Of a stretch of 10,273 nt of DNA, positions 1 through 5,689 are shown in pieces. Made by a program: the position numbers and the translations under genes. The notes beneath the pieces were generated by a model that was given only the letters and a program-made list of their open reading frames with translations, made no database searches and had not been told where the DNA came from. The DNA is from Lachnospiraceae bacterium. Its GTDB lineage: Bacteria; Bacillota; Clostridia; Lachnospirales; Lachnospiraceae. The stretch spans positions 1 through 10,273 of the forward strand of contig CAAFJI010000304.1 of assembly GCA_900763175.1 (NCBI GenBank), read 5' to 3'. The stretch's first letter is position 1. Each line of letters begins with the position of its first letter.

Positions 1-141
1 AAGAATCCTGCTGGGCAGGATTCTCCGCCTGCGGCGGGTCGCTTCAGCGACATCTACCTTTCCGCCGCAGTGCAATCCTGCCCGGCAGGGCTTTTTTATG
101 CAACAGGGGATTCCAACGGAATTTCCTATTGCATAAAAAAG
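1..141. repeat. R1 structured intergenic repeat, copy 1
   Basis: This non-coding block aligns end to end with 8692-8831 with essentially one single-base gap. Read on the plus strand it folds into four hairpins. Hairpin A pairs 2-11 with 15-24 (10 bp, perfect). Hairpin B pairs 29-37 with 62-70 (9 bp, perfect) and encloses 38-42/47-51 with loop TTCA. Hairpin C, 76-81/85-90, is followed by six T. Hairpin D pairs 91-103 with 129-141 (13 bp, perfect) and continues inward, 105-114/118-127, with two G-T wobbles. The element ends just before the coaX terminator. No coding capacity is credible. The family name R1 is mine; the left edge could lie outside the window. Confidence 0.85.
76..97 (+). terminator. 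Intrinsic terminator inside R1 copy 1
   Basis: A short GC-rich stem, 76-81 with 85-90 (loop CCG), is followed after one C by six T at 92-97. It would stop plus-strand transcription arriving from the left, which suggests that the gene beyond the left edge runs on the plus strand toward coaX. That is an inference, since the gene is not visible. Confidence 0.6.
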
Positions 142-197
142 TGCCAGAGATTCGGACACATTTGAAAAATCGCTCCCGCAATCTCTGGCTTTTTTTA
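135..197. terminator. Bidirectional terminator of coaX
   Basis: A perfect 10-bp stem (GCCAGAGATT at 143-152 with AATCTCTGGC at 180-189) has an A run on its left (135-140) and a T run on its right (190-195), so it can act on both strands. It directly abuts the coaX stop codon. On the minus strand the stem is followed by AC and then six T. The 27-nt loop is unusually long and contains a stretch resembling one end of the R2 element (161-184). Confidence 0.75.
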
Positions 198-974
198 ATT
201 CTTACTGCCTGGTTTATTCTTTTCATATACGATGAGAAGTCCTTTTAAAAGAAGATCCTCATCCAGGATAATGTCTCGCTTGCAGTGTGGAACCACTTTT
301 TTTGCCAGGCCACCTGTTGCCACAACGGTAATCTTCTGGCCAAGCTCCTCCTCGATTCTGTCGATGCTTCCATCCAAAGCAGCAGCATTGCTGTAAATCA
401 CACCGCTTTTCATACATTCAATGGTATTTTTCCCAATGATGCGTCTGGGTGCATCAATACTGATCCCGCTAAGCTGAGATGCATGAGCTGTGAGGGCATC
501 CAGGGACACTCCCATTCCAGGAAAAATCATGCCGCCCACATAATGCTTCTTCTCATCTACCACACTGATGGTACTTGCTGTTCCCATGTCAATAATGGCA
601 AGGGGAACAGGGTATTCTGCAATTCCGGCAATGGCATTTGCCACCTGATCTGCCCCCAGCTGACCAGGATTGTCCATCATGATGTTCAATCCTGTTTTTA
701 CTCCAGGACCAAGTACGATAGGCTCTTTTTTCAGTACCTTCTCTGCTGCAAGCTTCACAGCATTGGTGATCTGAGGTACGACAGAGGAAATGATACAGCC
801 TTCAATATCCGCCCGTTTAACATGATAAATGTCAACTACTGTTTTCAGGTCGACTGCATATTCCAGCTCTGTTTTCGTACGGACTGTGGACAATCTCTCA
901 ATAAAATATGTCTTCTCTGAATCAATACATCCTACTACAATATTTGTATTTCCGATATCAATGGCTAAAACCAT
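195..974 (-). CDS. coaX: Type III pantothenate kinase
   Basis: CoaX phosphorylates pantothenate with ATP, the first committed step of coenzyme A synthesis in the cytoplasm. The 259-residue product has the usual family length. Visible motifs are the N-terminal phosphate-binding DIGNTN (6-11), GADQ (107-110) with the probable catalytic Asp109, DMGTAST (129-135), the glycine-rich GGMIFPGMG (147-155) and ATGGLA (219-224), all typical of the ASKHA-fold type III kinases. The start at 974 is chosen because GGAGG lies 7 nt upstream and the protein then begins MVLAIDIGNTN; an in-frame start at 1028 would add an unrelated 18-residue tail. It lies 108 bp downstream of the ECF S-component gene on the same strand, with coaBC further upstream, so it probably ends a CoA operon. 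A strong terminator follows at once. Confidence 0.95.
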   Translation of the reverse strand: MVLAIDIGNTNIVVGCIDSEKTYFIERLSTVRTKTELEYAVDLKTVVDIYHVKRADIEGCIISSVVPQITNAVKLAAEKVLKKEPIVLGPGVKTGLNIMMDNPGQLGADQVANAIAGIAEYPVPLAIIDMGTASTISVVDEKKHYVGGMIFPGMGVSLDALTAHASQLSGISIDAPRRIIGKNTIECMKSGVIYSNAAALDGSIDRIEEELGQKITVVATGGLAKKVVPHCKRDIILDEDLLLKGLLIVYEKNKPGSKN

Positions 975-1082
975 ATTTTTTCCTCCAACCTGTATCGAAA
1001 TGTGGGAAAACCAAGGGTATATCCGCAATCTGCCTTGCCTCCTGGCCAGATTCCCTCATCCTTTACGAAATCTATATGTCTA

Positions 1083-1721
1083 TTATGCCTCTACGGCTTT
1101 TTCCTCCCTCTTCTCCACCGGAAGAAGTCTTGCTCTGGAAAGCGCAGCTCCCACAGCTCCTGTTACAACTGTTGCGGAAACCATCTCACACACAGCATTC
1201 AAACCTATAGAGGTACAGATATACATAAGAACGCTCTTTCCTCCCATAAGTCCCTGAACATAGTCGGTGTTTCCAAAAAGAACTACTAACAGTGTCATAA
1301 AGAAAATGGTGTTTAAAAATGCGGAGAAAAATCCGGTTACTGCACAGGATACGTATACGTTTTTTGTTTTCCTGCGAAATCCGCGGAAAATATATCCCAG
1401 AAGAAGGCCATCTACAAGTCTTGGCACAAATCTCTGTACAAATGCCAAAAACGGACTGACGGCAAACAACGCCTGACCCATTAAGCTGGTTCCTCCAATA
1501 CCCATGCACTGGCCAAAGCTGGTGAGACCAAAGACAGCACCCGTAATAGCACCGCCTACAGGGCCGAGGGCAACTGCACTGATGGCAACCGGTATGATGT
1601 TAAAGGTGATCGCAAGAGGGCCTACATTCAGGTACCCAAGAGGTGTGTAAGCCATCAGCAGCAAAATTGCCACCATCAGGCCAAGTAACGTGATTTGAGA
1701 TGTTGTAAATTTCTTATTCAT
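1083..1721 (-). CDS. ECF transporter S component, probably pantothenate-specific (PanT)
   Basis: This is a 212-residue hydrophobic protein with about six membrane segments and a basic/acidic C-terminal tail (from about 195). It looks like the substrate-binding S component of an energy-coupling factor transporter, which pairs with a shared EcfA/A'/T module encoded elsewhere. The segment at 34-66 (GPLAITFNIIPVAISAVALG followed by PVGGAITG) and RFVPRLVDG (97-105) are typical of the family. GGAGG lies about 6 nt before the ATG at 1721; a longer frame reaching 1784 lacks such a site. The substrate is inferred from context: it lies between coaBC and coaX, which both act on pantothenate derivatives, and predicted PanT proteins of Firmicutes have similar neighbours. 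Another vitamin cannot be excluded from sequence alone. I see no convincing promoter of its own. Confidence 0.85.
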   Translation of the reverse strand: MNKKFTTSQITLLGLMVAILLLMAYTPLGYLNVGPLAITFNIIPVAISAVALGPVGGAITGAVFGLTSFGQCMGIGGTSLMGQALFAVSPFLAFVQRFVPRLVDGLLLGYIFRGFRRKTKNVYVSCAVTGFFSAFLNTIFFMTLLVVLFGNTDYVQGLMGGKSVLMYICTSIGLNAVCEMVSATVVTGAVGAALSRARLLPVEKREEKAVEA

Positions 1722-2054
1722 TTTTATCCTCCTTGTTATCGTTCCCAGCATATGGGATACAATACGGTATGGACTGACAGGCATGATTTCTTTTATTTAC
1801 CTGTCACCTTAAGTTATGCCAGAAGCCATCTCCGGGCAAGAGCGTGCCCCCAAATGCTTTCTGCAAGATGTGCGTCACAGTTTGTGGGAAATTTGTCCCG
1901 GATGAGGGCGCCGTAGCGGGCTACGGCAACCGAATTCGGGTGAAATATACCGCAAAATGGGGCGTGCAGATTGCAGGAATGATTTTTCAAACACGCTCTA
2001 GAACCCTTTTGGCTTTTCCGGCTGGTTGCTTTCTCTTTCTGATACGTGAAATCC
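1722..2054. other. 333-bp intergenic region between coaBC and the S-component gene
   Basis: The region holds the R2 fold-back element (1839-1999). On the S-component side there are two small hairpins: 7-bp arms at 1775-1781/1800-1806 and 5-bp arms at 1743-1747/1753-1757. I find no gene, no good promoter on the minus strand and no classical terminator after coaBC, so read-through into the S-component gene is plausible. Confidence 0.6.
1839..1999. repeat. R2 fold-back element (MITE-like)
   Basis: A perfect 8-bp terminal inverted repeat, AGAGCGTG at 1839-1846 and CACGCTCT at 1992-1999, bounds a 161-bp element that is an imperfect palindrome over its whole length. The centre is a perfect 8-bp stem with a 2-nt turn (GCCGTAGC 1910-1917, GCTACGGC 1920-1927). 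Flanking arms match in blocks, for example ATTT-CCCG against CGGG-AAAT and TGCAA against TTGCA. It carries no open frame worth calling. No target-site duplication is evident. It lies inside the probable coaBC-panT-coaX transcript. The name R2 is mine; the style resembles small non-autonomous repeats, but its membership of a family is inferred. Confidence 0.7.
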
Positions 2055-3260
2055 TCAGTTCTGTTTTTCCCTTTTCAGAAAAAGAATTTTATCCAGGAGC
2101 ATCATGGCTGCATCCTCCTTGCTCATAAGCGGGAGTGATACTTCCTCCTCCTGTGTAATCAGAGTCAGAACATTGGTGTCCCCCTGGAATCCGGCTCCTG
2201 CCATCTTCACATTATTGGCAGCTACCATATCCAGATTTTTCTTTGTAAGCTTGGCTCTGGAATTACCGATCATATTCTGGGTCTCCATGGAAAAGCCACA
2301 TAAGAACTGACCTTTCTTCTTATGTTCTCCCAGATATTTCAGGATGTCGTCTGTTCTCTCAAGGGAAATGGACATCTCGTCCTCTTTCTTCTTGATCTTC
2401 TCATCTGCAACCTGGGCAGGACGATAATCTGCAACGGCAGCAGCCTTGATGATGATCTCCTGCTCACTGCTCACAGCTGTTACAGCCTCATACATCTCTT
2501 TTGCCGTCACAACAGGCACTGTTTTCACAAAAGGCGGTACAGGAATGGCAGTACGTCCACTTATCAGTGTGACATCTGCTCCTCTTAGCATCGCAGCTTT
2601 TGCAATGGCATAGCCCATTTTTCCGGAAGAATGGTTGGTAATATAGCGCACAGGGTCAATAGCCTCCTGCGTCGGTCCTGCAGTAACCAGCACCTTCATT
2701 CCCGCCATATCTTTCTCACAGGCAATCTCTCTCGTAATATAAGACAACAAAGTTTCCGGCTCCGGCATTTTCCCGGTTCCGGTATCCCCACAGGCAAGAT
2801 AACCAACCGCCGGATCGATCACTTCATAGCCGTAATGCTCCAGCGTTTTCAGATTATCCTGTACAATAGGATTTTCAAACATATTGGTATTCATGGCCGG
2901 TGAAATAAATTTCTTACATCTGCAGGCCATGATCGTAGTGGTCAGCATATCATCTGCAATGCCGTGTGCCAGCTTTCCGATGATATTGGCGCTTGCCGGT
3001 GCGATCATCACCACATCTGCCTTCTTTGCAATGGATACATGCTCTACCTGAAACTGAAAGTTTCGGTCGAAGGTATCTACCAGACATTTATTTCCCGTCA
3101 GTGTTTCAAAGGTAATGGGATTGATAAAATTAGTGGCATTCCTGGTCATAAGCACATGGACATCTGCATGAAGCTTCTTAAGCGCACTTGCAAGATACGC
3201 AATCTTATATGCTGCAATACTTCCTGAGATTCCCAGAAGAACCGTTTTTCCTTCTAACAT
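2055..3260 (-). CDS. coaBC: Bifunctional phosphopantothenoylcysteine decarboxylase / phosphopantothenate-cysteine ligase
   Basis: CoaBC joins cysteine to 4'-phosphopantothenate (CoaB) and decarboxylates the product to 4'-phosphopantetheine using FMN (CoaC). The 401-residue protein shows both halves. CoaC (about 1-180) has GISGSIAAYK (10-19), catalytic His74, PAMNTNMF (121-128) and the flexible-loop motif ACGDTGTGKM (156-165) with Cys157. CoaB (from about 188) has VTAGPTQEAIDPVRYITNHS (192-211), SSGKMGYAIA (211-220), KAAAVADYRP (272-281) and a Lys pair near 290. The start at 3260 is preferred because GAGG lies about 6 nt upstream and the protein begins MLEGKTVLLG; an ATG directly before it and a TTG at 3281 are in frame but more poorly placed. 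It is the first gene of the CoA block and has its own promoter at 3313-3342. Confidence 0.96.
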   Translation of the reverse strand: MLEGKTVLLGISGSIAAYKIAYLASALKKLHADVHVLMTRNATNFINPITFETLTGNKCLVDTFDRNFQFQVEHVSIAKKADVVMIAPASANIIGKLAHGIADDMLTTTIMACRCKKFISPAMNTNMFENPIVQDNLKTLEHYGYEVIDPAVGYLACGDTGTGKMPEPETLLSYITREIACEKDMAGMKVLVTAGPTQEAIDPVRYITNHSSGKMGYAIAKAAMLRGADVTLISGRTAIPVPPFVKTVPVVTAKEMYEAVTAVSSEQEIIIKAAAVADYRPAQVADEKIKKKEDEMSISLERTDDILKYLGEHKKKGQFLCGFSMETQNMIGNSRAKLTKKNLDMVAANNVKMAGAGFQGDTNVLTLITQEEEVSLPLMSKEDAAMMLLDKILFLKREKQN

Positions 3261-3312
3261 CATTTTCCTCATTCCTTTCAAAACTTTTACGGTTTCTGAT
3301 TCCGTACCGCTT

Positions 3313-3342
3313 ATTATAAATCAAGTTCCTATCAGATTGCAA
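3313..3342 (-). promoter_or_regulatory. Promoter of coaBC
   Basis: On the minus strand a -35 TTGCAA (3337-3342) is separated by 18 bp from a perfect -10 TATAAT (3313-3318). Transcription would begin near 3306, leaving a leader of about 45 nt. It probably drives the whole coaBC-panT-coaX block. Confidence 0.65.
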
Positions 3343-3359
3343 TGAATTTTTTATATGTA

Positions 3360-3388
3360 TGGCTTTTCGTACATAATTTTGCTATAAT
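3360..3388 (+). promoter_or_regulatory. Promoter of mnmM (extended -10)
   Basis: A perfect TATAAT at 3383-3388 is preceded by TGC, giving an extended -10 that can compensate for the weak -35 (TGGCTT at 3360-3365, 17-bp spacing). It is divergent from the coaBC promoter. The start would lie near 3395, leaving a leader of about 38 nt that contains a palindrome. Confidence 0.6.
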
Positions 3389-3403
3389 GGGCTCAATATT
3401 TTA

Positions 3404-3417
3404 GGAGGATATCCTCC
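3404..3417. repeat. Perfect 14-bp palindrome in the mnmM leader
   Basis: GGAGGATATCCTCC is a perfect palindrome 15 nt before the mnmM start codon. It contains an ideal Shine-Dalgarno core (GGAGG) that is too far from the ATG (24 nt) to be the working site; the working site is AAAGGAA further down. It may be an operator or chance. Confidence 0.5.
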
Positions 3418-3432
3418 AGGAAAGGAACATTT

Positions 3433-3993
3433 ATGAATTATCAGATTACAAACTGGTGTGCCCAGTTGATCTCCCGTCATGTAAAAGAGGGAGACCTTTG
3501 TATAGATGCCACCATGGGAAACGGAAATGATACTCTGCTTCTCTCCAGGCTTTGTGGGGAAACCGGCCATGTCATTGCCTTTGACATCCAGGAAATAGCA
3601 CTTGCCCATACAAAAGAGCGCCTGGAAAAAGAAAACACAGTTCCCAACTATGAACTGCATCTGGATTCCCACACCAATATGGAAAACTATGCAGCTCCCA
3701 TGAGTGTAAGCTGTATTGTCTTTAATTTCGGTTATCTTCCCGGTGGGGACCACGCTCTTGCCACAAGGGCAGATTCCAGCCTCCAGGCACTTACCAGTTC
3801 TCTTTCCCTGCTGAAAAAGGGAGGAATCCTGATGCTATGTATCTACAGTGGCGGAGATTCCGGCTTCCAGGAACGGGATGCCCTGCTTACATGGCTGAAA
3901 GAACTGGACCCTCGCAAATATCTGGTGATCAAGACAGATTACTATAATCGTCCAAACAATCCACCTATTCCGGTGCTGGTGGTAAAACAGTGA
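3433..3993 (+). CDS. mnmM: tRNA (mnm5s2U) methyltransferase MnmM, YtqB family
   Basis: This is a 186-residue class I SAM-dependent methyltransferase of the rRNA_methylase/YtqB family. The B. subtilis member, MnmM, methylates the aminomethyl group at wobble uridine 34 of tRNA, completing mnm5s2U where the C-terminal domain of MnmC is absent. The SAM-binding motif I is DATMGNGNDT (25-34), followed by FDIQ (50-53) ending strand two. The family signature NFGYLPGGDH (98-107) is intact, and the conserved C-terminal segment YYNRPNNPPIPVLV (170-183) is present. The length matches the family. AAAGGAA lies about 6 nt before the ATG. The gene stands alone on the plus strand between a divergent coaBC and a convergent lipoprotein gene, with a strong terminator after it. 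The family assignment is firm; the exact tRNA substrate rests on homology. Confidence 0.88.
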   Translation: MNYQITNWCAQLISRHVKEGDLCIDATMGNGNDTLLLSRLCGETGHVIAFDIQEIALAHTKERLEKENTVPNYELHLDSHTNMENYAAPMSVSCIVFNFGYLPGGDHALATRADSSLQALTSSLSLLKKGGILMLCIYSGGDSGFQERDALLTWLKELDPRKYLVIKTDYYNRPNNPPIPVLVVKQ

Positions 3994-3999
3994 TGCACA

Positions 4000-4038
4000 A
4001 AAAGCTCCTGAGCGTATCAAACTGGCTCAGGAGCTTTT
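4000..4038. terminator. Bidirectional terminator between mnmM and the PPIase gene
   Basis: A perfect 11-bp stem (AGCTCCTGAGC at 4003-4013 with GCTCAGGAGCT at 4025-4035, loop of 11 nt) is flanked by an A run on the left and TTTT on the right. The A/T flanks extend the pairing. It lies between convergent genes and should stop both transcripts. Confidence 0.85.
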
Positions 4039-4057
4039 ATCCCTTATTATTCACAGA

Positions 4058-4828
4058 TCAGTCGGTAATGGTAACGCTGGAGATCACAGGCTGCTGGTCT
4101 GCCTGGATGGTTCCGTTGCTATCTGTAGGTTTGGCATCTTTACAAATCTGATCTACAACATCCATTCCCTCTGTCACATGGCCAAAAGCCGCATACTGGC
4201 CGTCCAGATAAGTGCCGTCAGCCTGCATGATAAAGAACTGGGAACTGGCACTGTCCGGAGCAGAAGCTCTTGCCATAGAGATAACGCCTCTTGTATGGGA
4301 AATGTTATTTTCTACACCGTTCTCGGAGAATTCTCCCTTGATCGTGGTATCAGAACCGCCAGTACCATCACCATTAGGATCGCCACCCTGGATCATAAAT
4401 CCATCTATAATGCGGTGGAAGGTAAGTCCGTCATAAAAATGCTCCTGGGCCAGCTTCACGAAATTAGTTACCGTAATCGGCGCTGTAAGGGCATCCAGCT
4501 CTACCTTGATCGTACCGTAATCCTTCACTTCAATCTCTGCGTGATGCGTGCCGGTAAGAAGCTGGGTAGTATCTAAGGTAGTGTCTCCTTCTCTTTTTCC
4601 ATCTGTAAAATCAGAAACTACGCTTTCCTCCTCAACCACTTCCTCTTCATTTCCTTCAGAATCTGTGGTTTCCTCCTTTTTATCCTGTGTATCCTCTGTA
4701 TCTTCTTTATTCTCTTCTGTTTTTGCAGCAGTCTGCTCTTTTTCCTCTGTTTTGTAACCACAGCCTGCAAATAAGCTTACAGAAAGAGATGCCACACAAA
4801 GCATTGCAAGTATCTTTCTTGTTTTCAT
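4058..4828 (-). CDS. Exported cyclophilin-type peptidyl-prolyl cis-trans isomerase lipoprotein
   Basis: This would catalyse cis-trans isomerisation of Xaa-Pro bonds outside the membrane, probably helping exported proteins to fold. The 256-residue product has a lipoprotein signal peptide with lipobox LFAGC (lipidated Cys23), then a very acidic Glu/Asp/Thr-rich linker (about 28-82), then a cyclophilin domain (about 97-255). Catalytic landmarks are FHRIIDGFMIQGGD (137-150) with the active-site Arg and Gln, GVISMARA (181-188) and SQFFI (196-200). The Trp that binds cyclosporin in human CypA aligns with Tyr207 and the His of that loop with Tyr212, common in bacterial cyclophilins. The start is uncertain: ATG at 4828 lies 11 nt from GGAGG, while TTG at 4834 lies only 5 nt away and adds two residues. 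The gene has its own promoter and a striking dyad in its leader. Confidence 0.92.
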   Translation of the reverse strand: MKTRKILAMLCVASLSVSLFAGCGYKTEEKEQTAAKTEENKEDTEDTQDKKEETTDSEGNEEEVVEEESVVSDFTDGKREGDTTLDTTQLLTGTHHAEIEVKDYGTIKVELDALTAPITVTNFVKLAQEHFYDGLTFHRIIDGFMIQGGDPNGDGTGGSDTTIKGEFSENGVENNISHTRGVISMARASAPDSASSQFFIMQADGTYLDGQYAAFGHVTEGMDVVDQICKDAKPTDSNGTIQADQQPVISSVTITD

Positions 4829-4861
4829 AATCAAATCCGCCTCCGAATTTCTTAAAATTTT

Positions 4862-4889
4862 AAAGGACAGTTTGCAAAAACTGTCCTTT
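4862..4889. promoter_or_regulatory. Perfect 28-bp dyad at the PPIase transcription start
   Basis: AAAGGACAGTTT (4862-4873) and AAACTGTCCTTT (4878-4889) form a perfect 12-bp inverted repeat around a 4-nt centre. It lies directly downstream of the PPIase -10 box and covers the expected start site (about 4884-4886). As DNA it could be a repressor operator; as RNA it could be a 5'-end stabilising hairpin. It does not look like a terminator, because no clean U run follows on either strand. Confidence 0.65.
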
Positions 4890-4891
4890 CT

Positions 4892-4919
4892 ATTATAACG
4901 TTCCTGCCATAAATTACAA
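4892..4919 (-). promoter_or_regulatory. Promoter of the PPIase lipoprotein gene
   Basis: On the minus strand TTGTAA (-35, 4914-4919), a 16-bp spacer and a perfect TATAAT (-10, 4892-4897) precede the gene. The start site would fall within the dyad at 4862-4889, giving a leader of about 57 nt. Confidence 0.6.
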
Positions 4920-5031
4920 TTCTTTTCACAGATTGTTCAATTTCTTTTTATGCTTTCTTTTTCACAGGCAGATGGCAGACTGCAGCAGCTGTCATTTTGT
5001 TAATGGATGTATGTCCCCAAATGATTTCATC

Positions 5032-5060
5032 TTGTCATGACCTGGATTGTCTGTTAAAAT
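5032..5060 (+). promoter_or_regulatory. Promoter of luxS
   Basis: TTGTCA (-35, 5032-5037), a 17-bp spacer and TAAAAT (-10, 5055-5060) with an upstream TG form a strong sigma-A type promoter. The start would lie near 5067, leaving a leader of about 60 nt. Confidence 0.65.
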
Positions 5061-5068
5061 CAAAAGAG

Positions 5069-5089
5069 CAGAAAATCTTCTGATTTTTT
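5069..5089 (+). promoter_or_regulatory. Small hairpin plus T run in the luxS leader
   Basis: CAGAA (5069-5073) pairs with TTCTG (5078-5082) around AATC, followed by A and six T. It has the shape of a weak intrinsic terminator but starts within a few bases of the predicted transcript 5' end. A role in attenuation is possible but unproven. Confidence 0.3.
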
Positions 5090-5126
5090 CATGCCATTTC
5101 ATCTTACAGAAAGAGAGGTCTTTTTT

Positions 5127-5606
5127 ATGGAAAAGATTACCAGCTTTACAATAGACCATATTAAGCTCCAGCCGGGAGTTTATGTTTCCCGCAAGGATCC
5201 GGCAGGAGACAGCGTGATCACTACTTTTGATATTCGTATGACTTCCCCCAACGAGGAGCCGGTTATGAACACAGCTGAGCTTCACACCATCGAACACCTT
5301 GCTGCTACTTTTCTGCGTAACCACAAGGATTTCGGGTCAAAGATGATCTACTGGGGACCTATGGGCTGCCGTACCGGCAATTATCTTCTTCTTAACGGAG
5401 ACTACGAATCCAGGGATATTGTTCCGCTTATGATCGAGACCTTTGAATTTATCCGTGATTTTGAAGGGGAAGTTCCAGGAGCATCTCCCAGAGACTGTGG
5501 AAATTATCTGGATATGAATCTTGGAATGGCAAAATATCTTGCAAAGAAATTCCTGGATGAAGTACTCTATGACATCAAACCGGACAGACTGGTTTATCCG
5601 GAATAA
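5127..5606 (+). CDS. luxS: S-ribosylhomocysteine lyase (LuxS)
   Basis: LuxS cleaves S-ribosylhomocysteine to homocysteine and DPD, the precursor of autoinducer-2, as part of the activated methyl cycle. The 159-residue length is normal. The metal site is complete: His53 and His57 in HTIEHL (53-58) and Cys124 in DCGNY (123-127). Glu56 and Cys81 in MGCRTGNY (79-86), which act as acid/base residues, are also present. The start at 5127 is chosen for the AGAGAGG site 8 nt upstream; an in-frame codon at 5091 would add 12 residues not expected in the family and lacks a site. It is a single-gene unit with its own promoter and a following terminator. No methionine-cycle partner gene is adjacent and I see no SAM or SAH riboswitch in the leader. 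Confidence 0.96.
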   Translation: MEKITSFTIDHIKLQPGVYVSRKDPAGDSVITTFDIRMTSPNEEPVMNTAELHTIEHLAATFLRNHKDFGSKMIYWGPMGCRTGNYLLLNGDYESRDIVPLMIETFEFIRDFEGEVPGASPRDCGNYLDMNLGMAKYLAKKFLDEVLYDIKPDRLVYPE

Positions 5607-5644
5607 GCAATAAATAAAGGATTCCCTTCGGTAACGTACAAAAC

Positions 5645-5689
5645 GCCAGATGAATAGATTTCACTTTCTATCCATCTGGCATCTTTTTT
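5645..5689. terminator. Terminator between luxS and the SH3 lipoprotein gene
   Basis: GCCAGATG (5645-5652) pairs with CATCTGGC (5673-5680); after one mismatch ATAGA (5654-5658) pairs with TCTAT (5667-5671). On the plus strand ATC and six T follow, ending luxS transcripts. On the minus strand the stem is followed by GTTTTG only, so termination there may be weaker. Confidence 0.75.

Larger units (their letters stand above)
4829..5126. other. Divergent intergenic region between the PPIase gene and luxS
   Basis: It contains the PPIase leader dyad (4862-4889), the PPIase promoter (4892-4919), the luxS promoter (5032-5060) and a small luxS leader hairpin. The central part, 4920-5030, shows only a weak 6-bp stem and no open frame or known riboswitch that I can recognise. 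Confidence 0.6.

Noticed and set aside
44..226. Minus-strand open frame of 60 codons across R1 copy 1 and the coaX terminator
   Set aside because: It lies in stem-loops and a terminator, overlaps the coaX end and shares only the repeat-derived FLCNRKFRWN segment with the other R1 copy.
285..920. Long plus-strand open frame antisense to coaX
   Set aside because: coaX has all of its family motifs; this frame is Cys/His-rich noise with no family resemblance.
958..1059. Minus-strand 33-codon frame ending over the coaX start
   Set aside because: The only purine-rich site directly abuts its ATG, there is no recognisable protein, and the gap is explained by the coaX ribosome site.
1722..1838. Independent promoter for the S-component gene
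   Set aside because: Candidate -35/-10 pairs have poor -10 boxes (TAACTT or GATAAC); read-through from coaBC is as likely.
1820..2015. Target-site duplication around R2
   Set aside because: The bases flanking 1839 and 1999 show no convincing direct repeat, so insertion by transposition is not demonstrated here.
3261..3281. Upstream TTG/ATG starts for coaBC
   Set aside because: The ribosome site GAGG is best spaced for the ATG at 3260, and the protein then begins as CoaBC proteins usually do.
4973..4998. Stem TGGCAG/CTGTCA followed by TTTT upstream of luxS
   Set aside because: Only 6 bp with a G-T pair and a 10-nt loop, and no gene upstream on that strand needs terminating.
5061..5126. SAM or SAH riboswitch in the luxS leader
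   Set aside because: The leader is only about 60 nt and shows no multi-helix junction or familiar conserved core.
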